Of a DNA stretch of 64,000 nucleotides, positions 9,827 through 19,297 are shown piece by piece. This stretch comes from Pectobacterium zantedeschiae (GTDB lineage Bacteria; Pseudomonadota; Gammaproteobacteria; Enterobacterales; Enterobacteriaceae): contig NZ_NWTM01000001.1 of assembly GCF_004137795.1 (NCBI RefSeq), positions 2,035,229 to 2,099,228 on the forward strand. Direction: 5' to 3'. The position numbers and the translations under genes were made by a program. The notes beneath the pieces were generated by a model. That model made no database searches. It was not told where the DNA came from and saw only the letters and a program-made list of their open reading frames with translations. The first letter of the stretch is position 1. The number at the start of each line of letters is the position of its first letter.

Positions 9827-11077
9827 ATGGCATCGACTCCTCTGCCAACACCCGATTACAGCCGCAATATGCGGCTGATTGGACACAGCGATCAGGGCGG
9901 CAGACCCGATGGTGTGCAGGTGATGGTTCATCGCGGCTACGCTTACATCGGGCATATGGTTTCACAAGGCGTGTCGATTGTGGATGTGCGCGATGCCAAG
10001 AATCCTAAGCCAGCGGGGTTTATTGCAGCCCCGCCAGGCACCTGGAATATCCATCTGCAAACACATGATGACCTCCTGCTCGTCGTCAATGCGCGCGATT
10101 TGTTTGCCGACGCCAGCTTCGCCGAGGAAAAGGTCTACTACACCCGCTCCGTCGCCGACACGGTCAGCACCAAACAGCAGGGCAAAAGCTGGAGCGCCGG
10201 ATTACGGATTTTCGATATTTCAACACCGGATAAACCGCGCGAAATCAGCTTCCTACCGTTAGACGGCATTGGCATTCATCGCATCTGGTACGTGGGCGGG
10301 CGTTGGGCTTATGTCTCTGCGTTGCTCGACGGCTATAGCGACTACATCTTTCTCACTATCGATCTGGCCGATCCGCAACGTCCTGAAGTTGCCGGCCGTT
10401 ACTGGTTACCCGGCATGCACACCGCAGGCGGTGAGACAGCAAGCTGGCCGGAAGGCAAGCGTTACGCCCTGCACCACGCCATCATCAGCGGCGACACCGC
10501 CTACGGAAGCTGGCGCGATGGCGGCTTGACGCTGCTGGACGTGAGCGATCGTACCAATCCACAGCTCATCAGCCACCGTAACTGGAGCCCACCGTTTGGC
10601 GGTGGCACACACACGGCGCTACCGCTGCCGGATCGCGATCTGTTGATCGTATTAGATGAGGCGGTATTGGATAATCAGGAAGATGGCGAGAAATTGATTT
10701 GGGTGTTCGACATTCGTGAACCGAGCAACCCGGTCAGTATTGCCACCTTTCCACAGCCGAAAGAGGCCGATTATGTGAAGAAAGGCGCACACTTTGGTCC
10801 ACATAATCTGCATGAAAATCGACCCGGCAGCTTCATCAGTTCATCACTGATCTTCGCAACCTACCAAAATGCGGGGGTGCGGGCTTACGACATCAGTAAC
10901 CCGTATCAGCCGAAAGAAACTGGCGCACTGGTGCCTGCTGCGCCCGCCACAATGGTCGATAAACGTCCCGGCAGGCCGCAGATTATTCAGTCTTGCGATG
11001 TATTTGTTGATGCCGACGGCATCATCTACAGCACGGACTACAATGCCGGTTTGTCGATTATCGAATACCGAGGCTAA
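9827..11077 (+). CDS. LVIVD-repeat beta-propeller protein
   Basis: A 416-residue protein with at least five LVIVD-type blades, for example GVSIVDVRDAKNP, GLTLLDVSDRTNP, WVFDIREPSNP and GVRAYDISNP. Such repeats build a beta-propeller. The start at 9827 has an ACGGAG ribosome site; the longer frame from 9707 overlaps the preceding gene and is not needed. No signal peptide is visible, so it should be cytoplasmic although its operon partner is exported. Its function is not known. Possible roles are a lactonase-like enzyme or a ligand-sensing propeller. Confidence 0.72.
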   Translation: MASTPLPTPDYSRNMRLIGHSDQGGRPDGVQVMVHRGYAYIGHMVSQGVSIVDVRDAKNPKPAGFIAAPPGTWNIHLQTHDDLLLVVNARDLFADASFAEEKVYYTRSVADTVSTKQQGKSWSAGLRIFDISTPDKPREISFLPLDGIGIHRIWYVGGRWAYVSALLDGYSDYIFLTIDLADPQRPEVAGRYWLPGMHTAGGETASWPEGKRYALHHAIISGDTAYGSWRDGGLTLLDVSDRTNPQLISHRNWSPPFGGGTHTALPLPDRDLLIVLDEAVLDNQEDGEKLIWVFDIREPSNPVSIATFPQPKEADYVKKGAHFGPHNLHENRPGSFISSSLIFATYQNAGVRAYDISNPYQPKETGALVPAAPATMVDKRPGRPQIIQSCDVFVDADGIIYSTDYNAGLSIIEYRG

Positions 11078-11128
11078 TGGCCTTCTCTTCTACCCCACCT
11101 GCATTCAACGTCTCACAATATTGGATGC

Positions 11129-11156
11129 AAAAAAAACCCTGCGGATAAACGCAGGG
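11129..11156 (-). terminator. Rho-independent terminator of pgl
   Basis: Stem CCCTGCG/CGCAGGG with a GATAAA loop. On the minus strand it is followed by eight T (the A run at 11129-11136), about 20 bases past the pgl stop codon. There is no T run in the plus direction. Confidence 0.85.
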
Positions 11157-11178
11157 CTTAATATCGTATTTAGCTTAC

Positions 11179-12177
11179 TCAATCCAGCGCCAGCACCGAC
11201 ACCCACATAGGTCCCTGACCGACAGCGTAACGCGCCAACGGTTGCAGATCGCCCGTGTGCTGATCGATGTGATACACCTCTATATGCTGAGACTTCTGCC
11301 CTGCTGAAATCAGGAACTCACCCGTGTGATCGATATTGAAACCGCGCGGCTGCGTTTCGGTCGGCTGATGACCGTTCAACGTTAACGTGCTGCCGTCTTC
11401 AGACACCTGGAAAATACTCAACAAGCTGGCGGTACGATCGCTGATGTACAGGAAACGGCCGTTCGGCGTGATGTGAATATCTGCCGCCCAGCGTGTATCA
11501 CTGAAGCCAGCAGGCATAGCATCCAGCGTTTGCACTTTCTGCAAGTCGCCGCTGGCTGCATCCAACTGATACACATCGACTGAACTGTCCAGTTCATTCA
11601 CACAATAGGCAAATCGCTGATTAGGATGGAAGGCCATATGGCGTGGACCCGCTCCAGATACCGTCGTCATTTCAGCCTGGCGATGTACGCTCAATTCGCC
11701 CGCCGCACCCAGATCATACAGGCGAATACGGTCTTCTTTCAGGCACGGTGCCCACACGATGCTGTTGGTTGGATCGATATTAGTAGAGTGACACCCTTCC
11801 AATCCGTCCAGTTGTTGAATCGGCTCACCGACAATACCGTCAGCATCAATCGGGCTAACGCTAACGCAAGCGCCGCTGTAAGACGCGCTGAACAGGAAAC
11901 GTCCGTCGTTATCGGTAGACAGGTGCGTCGGGCTACCCGGCAAGGATGCAACACCCGCTTCCGTCAATTTACCCTGCTCATCAATACGATAGCTAAGAAC
12001 CCTGAAGTCAGGACGAACACCGACATACAGGTGGCGCTTATTTGGCGCGATCGTCATCGGCTGAACCTGCCCTGGGACGTCAACGGTTTGCAATAATGTC
12101 AGATTTCCCTGAGCACCGAGTTGCCAGACATGAATCTGCTGGCTTTCCGGGCTGGCGACATAAACAACTTGCTGCAT
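11179..12177 (-). CDS. pgl: 6-Phosphogluconolactonase
   Basis: Hydrolyses 6-phosphogluconolactone in the oxidative pentose phosphate pathway. The 332-residue seven-bladed propeller matches E. coli Pgl (YbhE, 331 residues) from the first residues ([17 protein letters not shown]). An AAGGAG ribosome site precedes the ATG. In E. coli pgl also lies near ybhA and the mod genes, so context agrees. Confidence 0.95.
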   Translation of the reverse strand: MQQVVYVASPESQQIHVWQLGAQGNLTLLQTVDVPGQVQPMTIAPNKRHLYVGVRPDFRVLSYRIDEQGKLTEAGVASLPGSPTHLSTDNDGRFLFSASYSGACVSVSPIDADGIVGEPIQQLDGLEGCHSTNIDPTNSIVWAPCLKEDRIRLYDLGAAGELSVHRQAEMTTVSGAGPRHMAFHPNQRFAYCVNELDSSVDVYQLDAASGDLQKVQTLDAMPAGFSDTRWAADIHITPNGRFLYISDRTASLLSIFQVSEDGSTLTLNGHQPTETQPRGFNIDHTGEFLISAGQKSQHIEVYHIDQHTGDLQPLARYAVGQGPMWVSVLALD

Positions 12178-12410
12178 CGTATTCTCCTTATTTCACGCGA
12201 ATGTGGCGGCACAGGAAAGCTCAGAAGAGGTTCATTGAAAGGATAACGAACTAGCTCACCCTGGCGCACGTATACCATAAATGATCAATCACTCTATTCT
12301 ACAGAGACATCGCAAGGCTACTATTGATTTAAGCAATGGCTGATTAAGTTATACGATGGTGCCCGCACCTATCGGTTATTGCACAATGTACGTTCTACGG
12401 ACTTCATATT

Positions 12411-12773
12411 ATGAACATGTTTGATTCGCTGTTTTCCCGGCTGTCGCGTTCCCCTTTTCGCCAGCGTTTTAAGTTGGGTGTCAAAGAGCGTGACTATTGC
12501 TACAGCAAAGGTAAGGAAACGGTCGCATCCCACGCGGCCGATTTTATCGCACGTAGGCTAGCACCAGCGGATCCGCTCAATGACGGGAAACAGACACCGA
12601 TGCGTGGTCATCCGGTGTTTATTGCACAGCACGCTACCGCGACCTGCTGCCGGGGATGTCTGGAAAAATGGCATCACATCGCCCAACACCGACCACTGAG
12701 TGACGAAGAACAGCACTATGTGGTCGAGGTCATTCTGTACTGGTTGGAAAACGATTTGATTAGTCGACGCTAA
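12411..12773 (+). CDS. DUF4186 family protein
   Basis: A small 120-residue protein with no signal peptide or membrane helix. The segment from about residue 65 on, with GHPVFIAQHATATCCRGC and a following KWH, is characteristic of DUF4186. The CC..C cluster and nearby histidines could bind metal, but this is a guess. It stands alone between pgl and tRNA-Ser. The ribosome site is weak, and an in-frame ATG two codons later could also be used. Function is unknown. Confidence 0.75.
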   Translation: MNMFDSLFSRLSRSPFRQRFKLGVKERDYCYSKGKETVASHAADFIARRLAPADPLNDGKQTPMRGHPVFIAQHATATCCRGCLEKWHHIAQHRPLSDEEQHYVVEVILYWLENDLISRR

Positions 12774-12871
12774 AAATGCAGGGTGATGAATAAAGTAGAA
12801 GCAATAGGAGATAAACAGCCAAGGATAAATGAGAAGAGAAGTAATCAGATAAGAAAGGGAAATATTGAAAG

Positions 12872-12959
12872 TGGCGGAGGAGTAGAGATTCGAACTCTAG
12901 AACACTTTCGCGTCGCCGGTTTTCAAGACCGGTGCCTTCAACCACTCGGCCACTCCTCC
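12872..12959 (-). tRNA. serT: tRNA-Ser (UGA)
   Basis: An 88-base gene with encoded CCA. The acceptor arm is GGAGGAG/CTCCTCC, the anticodon loop is CTTGAAA (anticodon TGA), and the long variable arm of a serine tRNA is present. The T arm (AGAGTTCGAATCTCT) is regular. Length and sequence match E. coli serT closely. Confidence 0.97.
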
Positions 12960-13220
12960 GCAATGACGCGCACTATAAACAGTACGCCGTGTATTGTAAA
13001 GCCACCTTGTGATTAATTGCTTAAAAAATAGGTGATAACCCGTTGAAAGCATAGAAAATAGACAATGATATCCTGTATAAGCCTATTTCATCCCACAGTA
13101 CCGAATACTTCATCACCCAGCCCGCCGGACACTTTTATCTCGCTGTTATCTGTCTATTTTTCGCCATGTCCTTTATCGTAGGGGTAATTTGATATCCACA
13201 TTTTTATTTGCGAGACAACA

Positions 13221-14042
13221 ATGACCTACCGAGTAATTGCACTTGATCTTGATGGTACGCTACTGAATCAACAGAAAAAAATCCTCCCTGAATCTCTTAG
13301 CGCACTCGCACTAGCCCGCCAGCAAGGCATAAAAGTGATGATCGTCACGGGACGCCACCATTCAGCGATCCACCCTTTTTATCAGGGATTGCAGTTGGAT
13401 ACGCCCGCTATCTGCTGCAACGGCACCTATGTCTATGATTACCAGCACGGCCAAGCGTCACACACCAATCCATTATCTGTCGATCAGGCCAAAAATGTCA
13501 TCTCGCTGCTAGAGGAGTTTGATATTCATGGACTGATGTATGCCGATGACGATATGTATTATCAATACTCTACGGGACATGTGGTTCGTACACTGGCGTG
13601 GGCTTCTACGTTGCCGGAACTACAGCGCCCGCGCTTCGCGCAGGTGGAAAATCTGGTGCGTCAAGCGGAGACATCTCATGACATCTGGAAATTCGCGACC
13701 ACGCACGCCGATGTCCCTACGCTAAACCATTTCGCTGCGGAAGTGGAAAAGCAGCTTGGATTGGCCTGCGAGTGGTCATGGCAGGATCAGGTTGATATCG
13801 CCCAAACCGGCAACAGCAAAGGTAAACTGCTTCAGCAATGGCTCGGTGAACAGGGTATCAGCATGAAGGACGTCGTGGCATTTGGCGATAACTTTAATGA
13901 TATCAGCATGCTGGAAGGCGTAGGATTGGGAGTGGCAATGGGTAATAGCGCCGACGAGATCAAAGCGCGTGCCGATCTGGTGATTGGCAGCAATGAAGAA
14001 CCTAGCATCGCTGAAGTTATCCGCACCCGCATTCTGGCATAA
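13221..14042 (+). CDS. ybhA: HAD-family pyridoxal phosphate phosphatase YbhA
   Basis: A Cof-type HAD phosphatase of 273 residues. E. coli YbhA dephosphorylates pyridoxal phosphate and some sugar phosphates. The DLDGT motif is at residues 9-13 with nucleophile D9 and D11. The metal-binding motif GDNFNDISML lies near residue 222. Shared segments such as TPAICCNGTYVYDY and CEWSW.DQVDIA identify YbhA within the family. It lies near the mod genes as in E. coli, though here glk separates them. Confidence 0.92.
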   Translation: MTYRVIALDLDGTLLNQQKKILPESLSALALARQQGIKVMIVTGRHHSAIHPFYQGLQLDTPAICCNGTYVYDYQHGQASHTNPLSVDQAKNVISLLEEFDIHGLMYADDDMYYQYSTGHVVRTLAWASTLPELQRPRFAQVENLVRQAETSHDIWKFATTHADVPTLNHFAAEVEKQLGLACEWSWQDQVDIAQTGNSKGKLLQQWLGEQGISMKDVVAFGDNFNDISMLEGVGLGVAMGNSADEIKARADLVIGSNEEPSIAEVIRTRILA

Positions 14043-14053
14043 CCAATAGTCTC

Positions 14054-14105
14054 GCAATCAGGCAAGCGGGTGGTATTAGACGATCCCGCCGCTTTTCCTG
14101 ATTGC
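14054..14105. terminator. Bidirectional terminator between ybhA and glk
   Basis: An imperfect long inverted repeat: GCAATCAGG..AAGCGGG pairs with CCCGCCGCTTTTCCTGATTGC. It sits between two convergent genes, where a shared terminator is expected. Confidence 0.65.
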
Positions 14106-14124
14106 GTTCAATTATCAAACAGGC

Positions 14125-15090
14125 TTACAGCGCGCTACCCAGCACCTGTCGCAGGTAAGCCCCTGCCCCCATTAATCCCGGCTGTTCATGGATAATCAGA
14201 TATACGGGAATATCCTGCATGTAGCCTTTAAATCGCCCTTTGTCTTCAAAAGCAGCCCGAAAGCCAGAGGCTTTAAAAAACTCAAGAAAGCGCGGTACGA
14301 TGCCGCCAGCAATATAAACACCACCAAATGTGCCTAAATTTAACGCCAGATTGCCACCAAAGCGCCCCATGGTGACGCAGAAGAGCGATAGCGCGCGGCG
14401 GCAATCCACATCCGTATTGTTGACGGCACGCTCGGTAATATCTTTCGGTTCCAGCGCCTCTGGTGTGCGCTCGTCAGACAGCACTATAGCGCGGTAAATA
14501 TTCACCAGCCCCTGCCCAGACAGCAAGCGCTCCGCAGAAACATGCCCTAACGATTGACGCAAAATAGTCAGAATGTTGTCTTCTTCGTCGCAATTGGCTG
14601 CAAAATCCACATGCCCGCCTTCACCCGGCAGACTGATCCATTGATTGGCAACATGAACCAGATGGGCCACCCCCAGCCCGGTACCTGCACCATAGACGGC
14701 AATAGGTTTACCCGGCACCGGTTCCCCGCCGCCGAACTGGAGCAAACTCTCTCGCCCCAATACCGGAACCGCCATGGAAACCGCAGTAAAATCGTTGATG
14801 ACCTCAAAATGGCGTAAACCCAGACTCGCTTTCATTTCAGCAATGGAAAATGCCCAGGTGTGGTTCGTCATCGCCACCCAGTCACCCGTAATCGGACAGG
14901 CAATCGCGATACAGGCATCCTGCACCGTGACCTGCCGCGAATCGAGATAATCACGGATCGCGCCTTCCAGTGAAGGGAAATCCAGTCCAGAATAAGTCTC
15001 AATTTGCGACAATTCGCCCGTCATGGCGTCACACAGCGCCAAACGAGTATTCGTGCCACCGACATCGCCCACTAAAACAAAGTGCGTCAT
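14125..15090 (-). CDS. glk: Glucokinase
   Basis: Phosphorylates free cytoplasmic glucose with ATP to glucose 6-phosphate. The 321-residue length equals E. coli Glk. The phosphate-binding motif DVGGTN is at residues 9-14. Strong shared blocks include [20 protein letters not shown] and [11 protein letters not shown]. The C-terminal part has the family segment [19 protein letters not shown]. Its place between ybhA and modC differs from E. coli, where glk lies elsewhere. Confidence 0.97.
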   Translation of the reverse strand: MTHFVLVGDVGGTNTRLALCDAMTGELSQIETYSGLDFPSLEGAIRDYLDSRQVTVQDACIAIACPITGDWVAMTNHTWAFSIAEMKASLGLRHFEVINDFTAVSMAVPVLGRESLLQFGGGEPVPGKPIAVYGAGTGLGVAHLVHVANQWISLPGEGGHVDFAANCDEEDNILTILRQSLGHVSAERLLSGQGLVNIYRAIVLSDERTPEALEPKDITERAVNNTDVDCRRALSLFCVTMGRFGGNLALNLGTFGGVYIAGGIVPRFLEFFKASGFRAAFEDKGRFKGYMQDIPVYLIIHEQPGLMGAGAYLRQVLGSAL

Positions 15091-15157
15091 TCTTCTTTCC
15101 CCTCAATAAAGCAGATGCCCGATCATTGCGCGAAAACAGGCAACTACGCTATGGCTA

Positions 15158-15175
15158 TATCACTTTCTAGTGATA
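15158..15175. promoter_or_regulatory. Palindrome upstream of glk, possible operator
   Basis: TATCACT-TTCT-AGTGATA, arms perfect over seven bases, 68-85 bases before the glk start codon. Size and symmetry fit a repressor operator. No known regulator was matched, and it does not look like a Cra site. Confidence 0.35.
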
Positions 15176-15382
15176 AGGGTCGCATTTACGCCATTCAACA
15201 ACGTGTAGCTCAAATCAGCAAACATGCCGTGAAATTGTAGCCACAAGATGCCAGCCACTCAGGTAATAGAAGTAATAAAGCGTCCGCTAAAAGATAGGTA
15301 TTGAGGGGGAGGTTAATCAACACACGACATCAGTGGTGATTAACCGAACTTGACAACCCGTATCCACTAACCACAGGTTGAT

Positions 15383-15406
15383 GCAAGAAAGTCACGGCTT
15401 TCTTGC
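15383..15406 (-). terminator. Hairpin downstream of modC
   Basis: Perfect 9-bp stem GCAAGAAAG/CTTTCTTGC with a TCACGG loop, 45 bases past the modC stop. It lacks a U tract in either direction, so it may be a processing or 3'-stabilising hairpin instead. Confidence 0.4.
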
Positions 15407-15450
15407 CGATTGACTACACCGTAACAGAGAAAAATCGCGTTTCTTCTCCA

Positions 15451-16509
15451 TTACGCTGTAATAGACACGCTCTTAATCTGTGCGTAGAGCATTTGCCCCG
15501 GATGAAGCGCGAGATCGTCTCGTGCCCACGGTGTAATACGTGACCATAGCGTCTGCTGACCGACCGACAGCTTCACTTCAACCTGTTCGTCGACATCAAT
15601 GCATTCCACCACGCTGGCACGCAGTACGTTACGGATGCTGCTTTTTTCCGGCGGCTGTAGCACCAGAGAAACATCGGCGGCATTCACGCGAATGCGCAAT
15701 GCTGCATCCTGCGGTAGCTCGACTTTTCCGACCCACACCTGCTGGTCATCTAATGCTAATGCCGTCATCGCGTAATGCTCATGCTGGGCCAACACGCGTG
15801 CACTCAGAATACTGCTCTGCTCGTCTTTCGGTAACCAGGGGCGTAATGCGCTACTGGCCCACACCTCTTCCAGCAACCCTTGTGCTTTCACCTTACCTTT
15901 ATCAAGCACCACAACGTGATCGGCTAACCGGACAATTTCTTCCAGACTATGGCTGACATACAGAATGGGAATATTGACCTCTTTTGCCAGCCGTTCTAAA
16001 TAGGGCAACAGCTCACGCTTTCTGGGCAGATCCAACGACGCCAGCGGTTCATCCATGAGTAGCAATTCTGGCGCAGTCAGCAACGCACGACCAATCGCAA
16101 CACGCTGTTTCTCTCCACCAGACAGCGTCAGCGGGTAGCGATTCAGTAAATGTTCGATACCCAGTAAGTTGACGATGTCATCAAACTGCGATTCCATCGT
16201 TTGAGCCATACCGTAGCGCAAATTGCCGCGTACACGGTAATGCGGGAACAGGCGAGCATCCTGAAATACATAGCCGATGTGCCGCTTTTCGGGCGGGAGG
16301 AAAACACGCTTCTGCGTATCCACCAGCACGTGCTCATTAAGCACGATCCGACCTCCATCTGGTCGGGTCAGACCAACAACGGCGTTGATCAGTGACGTTT
16401 TCCCTGCCCCAGACACGCCGAAAATAGCGGTAATACCGTTCGCGGGTAATTCAGACTGAACGTGAAGTTCGAGGCTACCCAGTTGTTGATGAAAGTCGAG
16501 TTGCAGCAT
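15451..16509 (-). CDS. modC: Molybdate ABC transporter ATP-binding protein
   Basis: The ATPase of the high-affinity molybdate importer. The frame opens earlier (16596, GTG), but the ATG at 16509 overlaps the modB stop by one base (TAATG) and begins at the homologous residue, giving 352 residues. Walker [10 protein letters not shown] is at 31-39, the signature LSGGE at 129-133, and Walker B LLLMDEP at 149-155. The last 60 residues form a MOP molybdate-binding domain, as in E. coli ModC. Confidence 0.96.
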   Translation of the reverse strand: MLQLDFHQQLGSLELHVQSELPANGITAIFGVSGAGKTSLINAVVGLTRPDGGRIVLNEHVLVDTQKRVFLPPEKRHIGYVFQDARLFPHYRVRGNLRYGMAQTMESQFDDIVNLLGIEHLLNRYPLTLSGGEKQRVAIGRALLTAPELLLMDEPLASLDLPRKRELLPYLERLAKEVNIPILYVSHSLEEIVRLADHVVVLDKGKVKAQGLLEEVWASSALRPWLPKDEQSSILSARVLAQHEHYAMTALALDDQQVWVGKVELPQDAALRIRVNAADVSLVLQPPEKSSIRNVLRASVVECIDVDEQVEVKLSVGQQTLWSRITPWARDDLALHPGQMLYAQIKSVSITA

Positions 16510-17195
16510 TATCCCCCCAACCGCTTGCGGCTCCAGTTTGTTAGCCATTCCGAAGCCAACAGCGCAGCTAGCGACAAGACGATAGCTATGATACACAGCC
16601 TTGCTGCATCAGCTTCCGCGCCGGGCGTTTCAATCAAGGTATACATCGCCAGTGGGATGGTTCGGGTTTCACCAGGAATATTAGAGACAAACGTAATTGT
16701 CGCGCCAAATTCGCCAAGCGAACGGGCAAACGCCAATACGGTCCCAACAACGATCCCAGGAAAAGAGAGAGGTAATGTGATAGTGAAAAACACCCGCCAA
16801 GGCGAGGCACCCAGTGTTCGAGCGGCTTGTTCCAGATGCACATCGACGGCATCAAGCGACAGCCGAATCGCTCGAACCATCAGTGGGAACGCAACAACCG
16901 CAGACGCTAATGCCGCGCCGCGCCAGCTAAAACTAAAACTGAAGCCGAACCAGTCATAGAGCCAGGAACCAATTACGCCGCGTTTTCCCATCGCTACCAG
17001 TAGCAAATAGCCAATGACTACTGGCGGGAGCACCAGTGGCAAATGGATAATGCTATCCAGCAGCGATTTACCGGGGAACCGACAGCGCACCAAAATCCAC
17101 GCCATCAGTATCCCAAACGGCAAGCTACAAGCCACGGCCACAACAGATACTTTGAGGCTCAGCTCAATAGCCTGCCATTCGTAATCACTCAGCAT
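16509..17195 (-). CDS. modB: Molybdate ABC transporter permease
   Basis: The membrane channel subunit of ModABC, 228 residues with five predicted helices. The ABC-permease contact loop ([21 protein letters not shown]) is present. The sequence tracks E. coli ModB (229 residues) end to end, including [15 protein letters not shown]. It starts two bases after the modA stop and overlaps modC by one base, so the three genes are one operon. Confidence 0.97.
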   Translation of the reverse strand: MLSDYEWQAIELSLKVSVVAVACSLPFGILMAWILVRCRFPGKSLLDSIIHLPLVLPPVVIGYLLLVAMGKRGVIGSWLYDWFGFSFSFSWRGAALASAVVAFPLMVRAIRLSLDAVDVHLEQAARTLGASPWRVFFTITLPLSFPGIVVGTVLAFARSLGEFGATITFVSNIPGETRTIPLAMYTLIETPGAEADAARLCIIAIVLSLAALLASEWLTNWSRKRLGG

Positions 17196-17197
17196 CG

Positions 17198-17968
17198 TTA
17201 ACGTGGCGTAAAGCCATAACGTTTAAACACTGCTGCCGCTTCCGGCGTTTTCAGATAGTCATAAAAACCAGTCACCGCAGGGTTTTTATGTTCTTTTACT
17301 ACCGCCATCGGATATTCGACAGGCTTGTGGCTTGATGCAGGGAACGTACCGATAACCTTAACTTTGTCGCTGGCAACCGCGTCAGAACCATAAACAATAC
17401 CCAACGGGGCTTCTTCACGTTCCACCAGCGCCATGGCTGCGCGCACGTTGTTGGCTCGTGCCATCAGCGGGGAAAGTTCATCCCAGGCTTTTAGATTCTG
17501 CAAAGCTTCCTTGGCATAGATCCCAGCCGGCACGTGATCCGGGTCACCTACGGCCAAACGTCCATCTTTCAGCAGGCTTTTCCAGTCAGTTTTTTCATCA
17601 ATGTTGATATCTTTCTGCGCACTCGCCTTCGGCGCAATCACTACTAGCTCATTGCCCAGCAGTGTGTGGCGTGTCGCGGTATCCATCAGGTTTTTATCCT
17701 GCGCGTAGTCCATCCACTGTTGGTCAGCAGAGATAAACAGATCGGCAGGGGCACCTTGTTCAATCTGGCGTGCCAGCGTTGAGGATGAGGCATAAGACGC
17801 CACTACAGAGACGTTTTTCTCTTTCTGATATTGCGTAGCGATCTCCTGCAACGCATTCGTCAGTGATGCCGCGGCGAACACCGTGACTTTATCTTCTGCC
17901 ACAGCGGGCAACGTCATTCCTGCACTGAGGGTCAATGCGGCAAACCATTTTAACCATTGCTGCTTCAT
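17198..17968 (-). CDS. modA: Periplasmic molybdate-binding protein
   Basis: Captures molybdate and tungstate in the periplasm for ModBC. The start at 17968 has an AGGAG site seven bases upstream and gives a signal peptide ending PAVA (residues 21-24). The product has 256 residues; the in-frame extension to 18031 is not supported. The mature protein begins EDKVTVFAAASL, a hallmark of ModA. The ModE-like operator lies 21 bases upstream. Confidence 0.96.
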   Translation of the reverse strand: MKQQWLKWFAALTLSAGMTLPAVAEDKVTVFAAASLTNALQEIATQYQKEKNVSVVASYASSSTLARQIEQGAPADLFISADQQWMDYAQDKNLMDTATRHTLLGNELVVIAPKASAQKDINIDEKTDWKSLLKDGRLAVGDPDHVPAGIYAKEALQNLKAWDELSPLMARANNVRAAMALVEREEAPLGIVYGSDAVASDKVKVIGTFPASSHKPVEYPMAVVKEHKNPAVTGFYDYLKTPEAAAVFKRYGFTPR

Positions 17969-17988
17969 TCTTGTCTCCTGACAATTAT

Positions 17989-18012
17989 CGTTGTGTAAAT
18001 AATGATATAACG
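17989..18012. promoter_or_regulatory. ModE operator of modABC
   Basis: 24-bp site: CGTTGTGT, eight bases, ATATAACG. Size and arms match the E. coli modA operator as recalled. In E. coli, molybdate-loaded ModE represses modABC from this position. The modE gene lies about 450 bases away. Confidence 0.82.
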
Positions 18013-18070
18013 AATGATGAAGCAGTGTCATGTGCTTTAAAGAGGTAGATACAGAGAGGTAGAAAAGAAA

Positions 18071-18091
18071 TGTCCGGCAAGAAGCCGGACA
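18071..18091 (-). terminator. Rho-independent terminator of acrZ
   Basis: Perfect 8-bp stem TGTCCGGC/GCCGGACA with an AAGAA loop, followed on the minus strand by TTTCTTTTCT. It separates acrZ from modA. Confidence 0.82.
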
Positions 18092-18114
18092 TCAAAATAG
18101 AAAAGGATCGTGAA

Positions 18115-18270
18115 TCAATGCTGATTCTTTGCGCGCTGACCGTCAGAATGGCCAATGCGGGACAACACGTTAAACACTTCGCCCAGGCAATAAATTGCCC
18201 CCATGATAACCACCATCATCACAGGAACCATAGCAACTGCAAACAGCAGGCTCTTCAACAATTCCAACAT
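18115..18270 (-). CDS. acrZ: AcrAB-TolC accessory small protein AcrZ
   Basis: A 51-residue inner-membrane protein that in E. coli binds AcrB and modulates export of certain drugs. It begins [19 protein letters not shown] and is one long hydrophobic helix (about residues 8-30) with a short polar tail ending GQRAKNQH. E. coli AcrZ (49 residues) shares [15 protein letters not shown] and LGEVFN. It lies between modA and modE, as in E. coli. Confidence 0.93.
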   Translation of the reverse strand: MLELLKSLLFAVAMVPVMMVVIMGAIYCLGEVFNVLSRIGHSDGQRAKNQH

Positions 18271-18466
18271 GCTTACCTCACTTATTGCAACGGTTAGCGC
18301 TACTTTAGCCCGCCTGACGCACTATTTCACTGTAAACCGAGATCGTCATAACTGCCACGTAGTCTACCGCAGTAATAGAAAATAGTGCGTCTATTTGTGC
18401 GATTTGCCCCTGATGAAGAAAATAGCGACAATACAGAGAATTAAACTCATCGACGGTGCTCTCACT

Positions 18467-19258
18467 ATGCAGGCTGAAATTCTTCTCACCCTGAAACTCC
18501 AACAGCGTTTATTCGCCGACCCGCGGCGTATTGAATTGCTCAAGCAAATTCGTCATACCGGTTCAATCAGTCAGGGTGCCAAACTGGCGGAAATCAGCTA
18601 CAAAAGCGCATGGGATGCCATCAATGAAATGAACCAACTGGCTGAACAAACCATCGTCGAGCGCATGACTGGCGGCAAAGGCGGCGGCGGTGCGCAACTC
18701 ACCCGTTATGGCGAACGCCTTCTCCAACTGTACGATTTGCTCGCACAGATTCAGCAAAAAGCCTTTGATGTATTGCAGGAAGATGGGCTGCCGTTAGATA
18801 GCCTGCTGGCAGCCATTGCGCGTTTCTCATTGCAAACCAGCGCACGTAATCAATTTTTTGGAACTGTGCTCGCACGCAGTGAAGAGCAGGTGCAACAACA
18901 TCTGGATATTTTACTCGCCGATGGTAAAACAACGATTAGCGCGCTGATTACACAGCAAAGCGCCGAGCGTCTGCAATTACAGAAAGGGAAAGAGGTGCTG
19001 GCACTGATTAAAGCCCCCTGGATCGATGTGTACGCCACCACATCCCCTGTGCCCGCTGTTGATAACATCTTGTCTGGGCAAATTCAGGCCATTCAGCGCG
19101 GTGCAGAAAACAGCGAAATTATCATTACGCTAATTGGTGGGGAAAGTCTGTGTGCCATGGTGCCAAATGCCTTGCTTGAGCAACAAAATTTACAACAGGG
19201 AACGGACGTGAAGGCCTGTTTCAATGCTGACCGGGTCATCATCGCCACGCTTTGTTAA
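18467..19258 (+). CDS. modE: Molybdate-responsive transcriptional regulator ModE
   Basis: A dimeric regulator that binds molybdate and then DNA, repressing modABC and activating some molybdoenzyme genes. The product is 263 residues from the ATG at 18467, where homology to E. coli ModE begins (MQAEILLTLKLQQ); the frame opens earlier at 18395. An N-terminal winged helix (about residues 20-80, with SISQGAKLAEISYKSAWDAI) precedes two MOP domains in the C-terminal half. Two candidate operators are in the window. Confidence 0.96.
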   Translation: MQAEILLTLKLQQRLFADPRRIELLKQIRHTGSISQGAKLAEISYKSAWDAINEMNQLAEQTIVERMTGGKGGGGAQLTRYGERLLQLYDLLAQIQQKAFDVLQEDGLPLDSLLAAIARFSLQTSARNQFFGTVLARSEEQVQQHLDILLADGKTTISALITQQSAERLQLQKGKEVLALIKAPWIDVYATTSPVPAVDNILSGQIQAIQRGAENSEIIITLIGGESLCAMVPNALLEQQNLQQGTDVKACFNADRVIIATLC

Positions 19259-19297
19259 TACCACTTTAGCGCTACGACCACTGACGAAGGATAGAAG

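Larger units (their letters stand above)
15091..15450. other. Intergenic region between glk and modC
   Basis: 360 bases without a gene, serving as the glk promoter region on the minus strand and the downstream flank of modC. It contains a perfect 7-bp palindrome at 15158-15175 and a hairpin at 15383-15406 (GCAAGAAAG/CTTTCTTGC) without a T run. Nothing else is recognisable. Confidence 0.5.

Noticed and set aside
18070-18297. 75-codon plus-strand frame opposite acrZ
   Set aside because: acrZ on the minus strand is a clear homologue; the plus-strand frame is its shadow and begins in the acrZ terminator.
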